Made by a program: the position numbers and the translations under genes | Source: Kappaphycus alvarezii | Taxonomy: Eukaryota; Rhodophyta; Florideophyceae; Gigartinales; Solieriaceae | Direction: 5' to 3' | DNA length: 64,000 bases | Assembly: GCA_002205965.3 (NCBI GenBank) | Contig: NADL03000483.1 | Span: forward strand, 62,001 to 126,000 | Notes under the pieces: generated by a model | Told to the model about the DNA's origin: nothing | Databases searched by the model: none | Seen by the model: only the letters and a program-made list of their open reading frames with translations | Part shown: one piece after another, positions 57,851 through 64,000 of the stretch | Layout of the letters: each line of letters begins with the position of its first letter | Position numbering within the stretch: the first letter of the stretch is position 1

Positions 57851-58112
57851 GGTTCCATGACGGTATCGGCGGTGAGGACGGGTATAAGTAGATCCTCATT
57901 AGTGTATTCGTTGAGACTTGGTTCCTGTAATTGACCTTCATTGAGCGCTTCTAGATCCATTTGCCTTGACATTCCGTCCATGAAAGACGAGAGTCTCGGT
58001 AGCCCGGTAGATGTTAGGGAGCGAAAGTCCTTGGCGCGTACCATAATTATTTTTGCCGTGGAAGGAACAAAGACTCGAAAAAGAGATATTACTTTCCATG
58101 CCAACGAAATGC

Positions 58113-58795
58113 TCAAAGAAAGTACGAGGGAGTAGTTTCTTTTGAGGTATTTCTTCGAGCTTTAAACGAATGCGTACTCTTGTTGGCCAAACTCAGGTAT
58201 ATCTGAGAATTCAATCCTGGTCGTTGGACTCCACAAAAGAATGGGGATTTGGCCACGGATTCCTTCTGCTGGTGCACGGTTCCGAAGCCAGTTGGAATTG
58301 TTGATGGATTACCCCCAAAGCGATTTTGCGAGCTCATTTGCCATGAGCAGTACGCGACCTCGGTTCCAGTGCTCTTGGATTAAACGCTCAGCAGAACTGT
58401 TGCTTTAGGACGCGTGAGACGGAGAGTAGTTCAGGCCTATCCCATGGTGGTTCGAACTGCTGCACGTCTTCACCCCTGTTCTTCCCGTCCCGGTTACGTT
58501 TGATGTTCTGTAGCCTAATTTGACCATTGAACTCGGATTCGGACTGAGTGCGATACTATTCCAATTTGTGGTACGTCTCTTCTTCTTCCTTTAGCATTAA
58601 AACGTCGGGCTTGGCGGTGTAGTCGTCAAGGACGCTGATAGTATACCGACTGCCAGCTATACTTGGCGTAGTAGGACGGGATATGTCGAGATGAATCAGA
58701 TGGAGTGGATGATTAGAGACAAAACCACTTGACGGTACAGGTGAGCGACGTGCTTTTCCCTCGAGACAGGGGAAGCACTGGAGTTGTTGCAACTA
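58113..58795 (-). pseudogene. pol: Element C integrase core and connection to RT
   Basis: QQLQCFPCLEGKARRSPVPS is the CxxC half of the zinc domain at 58,792. HLIHLDISRPTTPSIAGSRY with TISVLDDYTAK carries the first Asp and the 'VDDYSR'-like strand. The rest of the core down to about 58,150 is too broken to place the second Asp and the Glu. A matching, more decayed copy is at 55-670 in this window. Confidence 0.82.
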
Positions 58796-59089
58796 TGACC
58801 TGTCGAACTGTGGTACGGAAGTCAATAGTTCGGAAAGCCTGATGTTACGATCGACGCCTAGGTGACCGGCTCTTCCGTGCCATTCAAGAGCTGCGCTTTT
58901 GGTGGGATAGATGGTCTCTGTTAGTGCTGAACTCGAATAACTCTCCCTCATTCTCATTTTGTACAATCCGTTTGTACTTGACGTCTCCCAGATGATCGCC
59001 CATGTCTGCTTGTGAAGAAAGAAGCAACTATTGTAGGTATTGATGACAGCCGTAAACGCGATAATCAACTTGAAGATTAGTAGACCCAC
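58796..59089 (-). pseudogene. pol: Element C GAG-pre-integrase (HH) segment
   Basis: AALEWHGRAGHLGVDRNIRL is the 'LWHxRLGHxxxxxLxxL' block with both His residues, followed by SELLTSVPQFD leading to the CxxC pair. The stretch before it (SCFFLHKQTWAIIWETSSTN) is the preceding 'G...xLY.L' part. Confidence 0.88.
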
Positions 59090-59128
59090 GGGGAGTATAT
59101 CGGTTGAGAAGTGGGGAGAGTGAAAAGC

Positions 59129-59344
59129 CTAGACGATCATGCCTTCTCTCACTGGAATCCTGACTTCTCCCTTTCCGATGAGCCATGATAACCCTGAAGC
59201 GGCTTCAACATCACGGCTGGGAATCCGAAAGTGGGTGGTGAAGGATTTGCGGCACTGGAAGAAGTCGTGAGTGGCACCCGAGTCGACGCAGGCGAACGAG
59301 GACCTCTTGTTCGATAGGTTGTCCACATTGCTGCGTAATGCCAT
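59129..59344 (-). pseudogene. pol: Element C protease
   Basis: SSFACVDSGATHDFFQCRKS carries an intact DSGATH active site. VEAASGLSWLIGKGEVRIPV matches the 'G.GtV' strand. The domain ends in a stop at 59,129. It is typical of plant- and stramenopile-type Copia proteases. Confidence 0.9.
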
Positions 59345-59639
59345 CTCTAAATCGCGTTTTGAACTCGTTGACTTTACTATGAAGCCAACCCGGTTGTTTT
59401 CATCGCCATTGGGAGTATTTTCGAATCGAACAGAATGGCGAGAGGGGTTCCAACTGGCTCTGAAGTCTCGAGGGGGACTATTCCAACCGCGAGCACTACT
59501 TCCACCCTGGGCGGCTTGGAGCTAGAGGAGGAGAGTTATCTCGTACTTGACGAGGGTTGCCGGAGCTCTGCCGTTGAGTATCCGCACGACTATGATTGCC
59601 ATTTTAAGACTGCATGCCCTGTCGGGTTTTCAACAGATC

Positions 59640-60444
59640 CCAGCACTCCTTGATGAAGTGTCCACTTTTGCCGAAGAAATATCAGGTCCATTTGTCAATA
59701 CTACCTCAAATCCCTGAACCAACGCCACGACTGCGACCACCGTGACCACCCATAACCGTTTCCGCGTCCACGCCCTCGATTCCCGCGTCCCTTTGCATTG
59801 ACAGTGTTTCCTTTGGGATCTTGCGGTCTCTTCCTTTGGGAGTGTGGATTATGGGGTTGGATCGTCGGGAAAGTTCTGCCTGAACGCAGTTTACCACCTT
59901 CTTGAAGTTGAGCTCTTGCATGCTTGAAACCATTGCCAACATAGCGAAGGAAGGAGATAGGTAGCGCAACATCTTGGAGGTTTTCTCCATCTCTTATGTC
60001 TCCGTGTCTTATGTAGCTAGTTCCCCCAAATCGACAAAAAGTATGTCACGTGCTTGTCGAAGTTCTCTTTTTCCTTGAAAATCAAGGAGTCCAGTTTTTG
60101 TTCGAGATTCTGGATCACTTGAGTTTTCGACATGGTGAAAATCCTTTCCAACTCACCCCACAACTCTTCTGCAGTTTTGTCATCGTCTTCGACGAAAATT
60201 CTTGTCTGTGAAGCCACGGCATCTCTGAGACAAAGGACTATGTCCCTTTGGCTATTGCTTTCTTGAGGTTTCATGTCTCCATAGCGTCACTTGACGCGGC
60301 TCGACTCATCAGCTTTGGTTTGAGTCCGACGAGGAGCGGATCGGACCTACGTAGGTAGTACCTCCTTTTTCGGCGCCACTGCATGAAGTCGGCGGGGAAT
60401 TTGAGCTTGGTCACTTTGCTCAGGGAGTCATCGTCGCCCGCCAT
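59640..60444 (-). pseudogene. gag: Element C gag with degenerate zinc knuckle
   Basis: The likely start is ATG 60,444 (MAGDDDSLSKVTKLKFPADF). The following frames hold DAVASQTRIFVEDDDKTAEE with LWGELERIFTMSKTQVIQNL and NCVQAELSRRSNP, a UBN2-type Copia gag. A Gly/Arg-rich tail (MGGHGGRSRGVGSG) is at about 59,720. The zinc knuckle at about 59,650-59,690 reads stop-YFFGKSGHFIKEC. Both early Cys are lost (one became TGA, one Phe) while GxxGHxxxxC is kept. Confidence 0.85.
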
Positions 60445-61209
60445 GGCTAGTCTCAATGTATAAAAATAAGTGCGAGAGCACGCCTTGGTCAATTGTCTTC
60501 TACGCTCGGCAAAATAATCTATATTGGCAGTTTTCGATCACCGTCTACAGCTTTGATAGGTTCGGACCCTTGGCCCCCGAATACTGTTCAGGTGAGAAGG
60601 TTGGACCTCGGACCCTAGGTAAGATGCTCCTGGTGCAGAGGTCGGACCTCAAACCCCCAGTCAGACACTCCGGGTGTGTTCTTCGATACCAACGAAAACT
60701 ACAACAAGAATCCCCAGTAACAACCACTGCCAGCCAACTAGTATGTCCAGTAGTAGTCCTTCGCACTGCTCCAGACCCGCGCCCGTACCCTTGCGTCAGC
60801 GTTCCCTAGGCTCCAGGCCACGGGTCAATATCCACAAAAGAAGCAGGCGGTATTCCAACAACACTCGAGCACAGCCGATCACTGAACACGACCGACGATC
60901 AACGAAGCTAACCAAATGACAAAAGAAGAAGGCAATATCTCCTACCACTTAACGTTTATGGGTCTTCGTTTGCTTCCGTGCCCCTTGTCCCGTACCCTGT
61001 CCGTATCACTTTGTAGATTGCAGGACAAGAGGATTTCGGTGAGGTGGAGAATGGAGACGCGCGGCAAAAGGGGAGTAGGAGGGTAGACGGTGGATGTGGA
61101 CGTGAGGGATGCACAGGTAAGTTGAGGTAGACGACTCAGGCGATGCTACCATGCAGGGATTGCGGGGAAAGGCAAGAAGGTGCAGTCCCAGCGATATTCC
61201 CCCCTTTTG
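60445..61209. other. Leader between element C gag and its 5' LTR
   Basis: About 765 bp without a recognisable gene. The primer binding site expected beside 61,209 was not recognised; the minus strand there reads AAAGGGGGGAATATCGC. This long leader suggests the true LTR could be longer than the 186-bp repeat that is still detectable. Confidence 0.45.
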
Positions 61210-61395
61210 TGTCGGAGAGCCGGCCCGCTCTCCGAGCACTGCTTTTATGTTTGCATTCTGTTCAAATGAAAACTACTGTAAGCTCATGTGTTGATTTCGA
61301 TAAAAACAACGCGGGTGCGTCGAGGTGCTTCCTGACGCCGGTTTTGACCAATCAATGTCTGACATGGCTTTTGCTACGCAACTAGGTCACTTGCA
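61210..61395 (-). repeat. 5' LTR of element C
   Basis: It starts TGTCGGAGAGCCGGC, matches 55,551-55,736 with about 12% difference, and shares GATTTCGATAAAAACAACGC. A further CTTGCCATATCTG shared with the other LTR turns up at 61,573, as if about 178 bp had been inserted before the last bases of this copy. Confidence 0.75.
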
Positions 61396-61586
61396 CGCTG
61401 CTGCAGCCGTCATGTACAACCCCGGCATGCCTGCTTGCTTGCATTGAGCCGTCCCTGTGAGGAAGGTCATGTACTGTATTGTTACCCATCAGCGACGACT
61501 TATCCCGCGGAACACATTAGCCGCGTGGATATAACCGACCACATCTTCCATGCATTGAAATAACCCAAAAATTTCCCCCCTTGCCA

Positions 61587-64000
61587 TATCTGGCAGAGAT
61601 TCGCCTTCCCAATCCAGTTCATATACACAACCAAAATCTGGAATTATATCCCATTACTAGGCGCCTTTTACTGTGTTTTAATGACCTAGCGTGTTGATTG
61701 GAGGTACTAGATCTGATAATAGTTCGTGGTAAATCCTGGTTAGCTTACCAAGTCAATTCTAGAATTCAGAAACGTGGCGGTTCAGCGAACCACACAGTGG
61801 GACTACCAAAGGAGAGCACAGTGCTCGGTGGATGTTTGAGCTGAATCCAGGTCTAACTCTGCAGTTTTAACCGTACCTGCCAGGTTATATGAAGGGATTC
61901 CGTGCTCCATGGTTAGGAGAGGGTAGTTGGCATAAAACGAGGCACCTTGTTAACCATTCTCCCAGCAGCTACTCTACAACAACCAACGGATCTACATTTA
62001 TAGCACTGAAACGTTGTTGAAGCTCCGCGCTTGTAGCCTATACCTACATAGATCCAATCCGGTTGATCCGATGTGGGTCAGAGAGTACGTTGGACTTTGA
62101 ACTAAGAGGGCCATACCATCTCACTGGCCTCCAGTGCATTCTGCATCTGGCCAAGTGTAGGCATACGTTTCTTCCGATTAATAATTTGAATATATTTTAA
62201 TGACTTTCATCAAAACATCATTTTTCTTGTGGCGTGTTAGGATATTTTTCTCCAAAGAAATCATTTGGGCGGATCTGTCTCGTGTTCATTGTATTCAAAG
62301 TCAACTGAAGGTGTGTTCCAGCGTTAGTAGGAGCCTATAAGCGGTTATAAATATCGTAAGTAGTAACAAAGGACTGAGTCCTTCTTGGCGGCTCCCAAAG
62401 AAAACTATCGATGTTTGTTGGAAAAATCAGATTTCCCATATGTGCTTTGTGGATAAACTTGAATAAACTGCTGTTCAATGCCCTTTGTAGGATTCTTATG
62501 CATTCTGCAGACGTAAAGGAAAGACTGGGAGGAAACTATCTGCACCAGGCTCAGAAATGAATATTGATATTTATATTTATCGATTTTCTAAGTGAAAATG
62601 GGTTGAATAAATCATAACGAAACATTTCCATTCTCTAACTATATACTTATGAAACAACTTCTTATTTGCGAAGTATTTGCGCTAGATTGCAAAGAACGAT
62701 TAATAAAGGTTCAGTGTAAACTTGATATTTTCATTATTTTTATCGCCAGTGGGATAAAAACATGGATCTGGATTTTGTTCTTCCAAGATCTATTTGAAAA
62801 ATAATACTCCAGATAAATTAAATATTTCTCGTATGAAAATGTCGCTTATGGTGTAATTTATCAATATTCCACCATAAATGACTGTTTTTCTGGCGATTTA
62901 AAAATGTACAGACGTGTCTTTAACATTGGTGCGGTCTATACCATCTAAAATTGCTAATTTGTTCTCTTAAAATGTGCTAGTATCAACTGTAAGCTTCTGT
63001 AAAACTTCTAGAACGACGATAAAATCCACTGGTGTAAGTTGATGCTCAGAAAAATACTACACGACTATTCAGCAGATCTATAAGCTCAACAGCAAATTTT
63101 GCTACCTACAGAAGACCTGTCTTAGTGCTCGATAAATTGAATGGCTGAGTTTTGTCTTCCTTGTGTAGTGTTACAGTATTTTTCATTTTGGAAGTACAGT
63201 ATTGCCCATACGGTTGATAGCCATTAAGCAGTACCCTGTGGGCTAGAATAGGAGCCGTAAGGAATTATTTTGCTCAATTATAAAAACTTTTGCCCACATC
63301 TATTGTAGAAAGGTGTCGTAGAATGTCAAAGCACACAAAGCAGAAAACGACAGATTTTATACTACGTGAAATTGTATTTTATTTAATTTATTATATATAT
63401 TGTTCCACTTTATTTAGTAAAGAATAAAGTCAAATGCGAAATTAAATTGATTAAAAATCGTTGTAGTGTGTATTATATAACTCAGACGATCCAATTTCCA
63501 CGTAACTTTGAATTTGAAAGTATTTGTGGTAGCGAAACATTAAATTGGATGATTTCAATACAGAATTCCAAAGAAAAAAATTGAAATGGGGCCAAGATTT
63601 ATGTTCATATCTATATTGGAATTTTTCACTTTTGGGTGCGAAGTATTATGAGTGTCAATATCGTACCTCACTGATGTATTTGGACATCTCTTTCGAAGCA
63701 ACATCGGGTTTATTCCACTCTTATGTCATTAAGGGTGTAGTTTGATGATTTCAAAACATTGCTGTGTCCATCCATTTATTGTGGACATTGAATTTTATGA
63801 AAACCCCTCAAAATGTGTACCAAAAGCGGAACCTTTACATCAAAAATGATAAGTCTGTAAGTAATAGTACTTCACTCTTCAACAATTTACTGCTCTCAAT
63901 AACAACAGTAAAGAAGCAATTTATCCTTTTATTGTTTTCAATATTTTGAATATAACCCTGGAATCGTTTGACTGATTTCTGATAGCTTTCGTCCATCCGG
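61587..64000. other. Unrecognised AT-rich sequence
   Basis: No frame longer than 66 codons and no domain recognised. The missing 3' part of element D was searched for by eye here and not found. Confidence 0.5.

Larger units (their letters stand above)
55551..61395 (-). mobile_element. Ty1/copia element C with LTR-like ends
   Basis: This is a minus-strand Copia element of about 5.8 kb. A 186-191-bp direct repeat bounds it at 55,551-55,741 and 61,210-61,395, diverged by about 12%. The internal order on the minus strand is gag, protease, integrase, RT, RNase H, as expected for Copia. It belongs to the same family as the relic at 1-2,340. Flanking target duplications are not evident (TTTTG on the left, nothing matching on the right), so one end may be truncated or rearranged. 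The coding region is split into about ten frames. Confidence 0.87.

Noticed and set aside
1-64000. Oomycete RxLR or Crinkler effector genes
   Set aside because: I looked for a signal peptide followed by RxLR-EER or LFLAK motifs in the open frames and found none.
1-64000. Bacterial features, CRISPR arrays, rRNA or phage genes
   Set aside because: No operon-like gene packing, no regular spaced repeats and no conserved rRNA words. All readable proteins are eukaryotic transposon proteins.

Overview
This is a eukaryotic, gene-poor, repeat-dominated stretch. It has no operons, ribosome binding sites, rRNA or CRISPR. I see no intact host gene: almost every stretch that reads as protein is a decayed transposable element. 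The best guess for the organism is an oomycete or another stramenopile (about 0.6). That rests on family recognition of the inner Gypsy element's gag-pol, on a piggyBac-like transposase with a C-terminal cysteine-rich tail, and on the mix of Gypsy and Copia elements. No similarity search was run.

Layout: 1-2,340 is a minus-strand Copia relic (integrase to gag) of the same family as the element at 55.6-61.4 kb. 2.3-12.4 kb is mostly unrecognised sequence with a GC-richer island at 11.0-12.3 kb. 12,453-14,554 is a minus-strand piggyBac-like transposase pseudogene with its three catalytic Asp positions still readable. 14.6-26.8 kb is unrecognised apart from a weak hAT-like relic at 21.7-22.6 kb. 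It shows extreme strand asymmetry (G-rich, then C-rich) and recurrent TACTGTACAGTA-type palindromes. 26,860-26,992 is a cluster of perfect hairpins.

27.1-38.7 kb is the clearest structure, a three-layer nest. An unidentified decayed coding sequence (minus strand, about 1.34 kb) is split between 37,978-38,721 and 27,112-27,711 by Gypsy element B (27,712-37,977). B's own 3' LTR is in turn split at its TATA motif by Gypsy element A (27,840-33,506). Target duplications and LTR divergence (about 3% for A, about 15-20% for B) give the order: gene, then B, then A. Both Gypsy elements are dead: A has a stop codon in the RT active-site motif and lost integrase Asp residues, and B has lost an RT Asp, an integrase Asp and most of gag.

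38.7-52.6 kb is AT-rich. In it I can read two very old Copia fragments, one on the plus strand (41.2-42.5 kb) and one on the minus strand (47.9-48.7 kb). 52.7-55.5 kb is a plus-strand Copia element (gag to the start of RT) that stops where a second Copia element, on the minus strand with recognisable LTRs (55,551-61,395), begins. 61.4-64.0 kb has nothing I recognise. No novel functional system is evident. The value of the window is as a stratified record of transposon insertion and decay, plus the unidentified interrupted gene.
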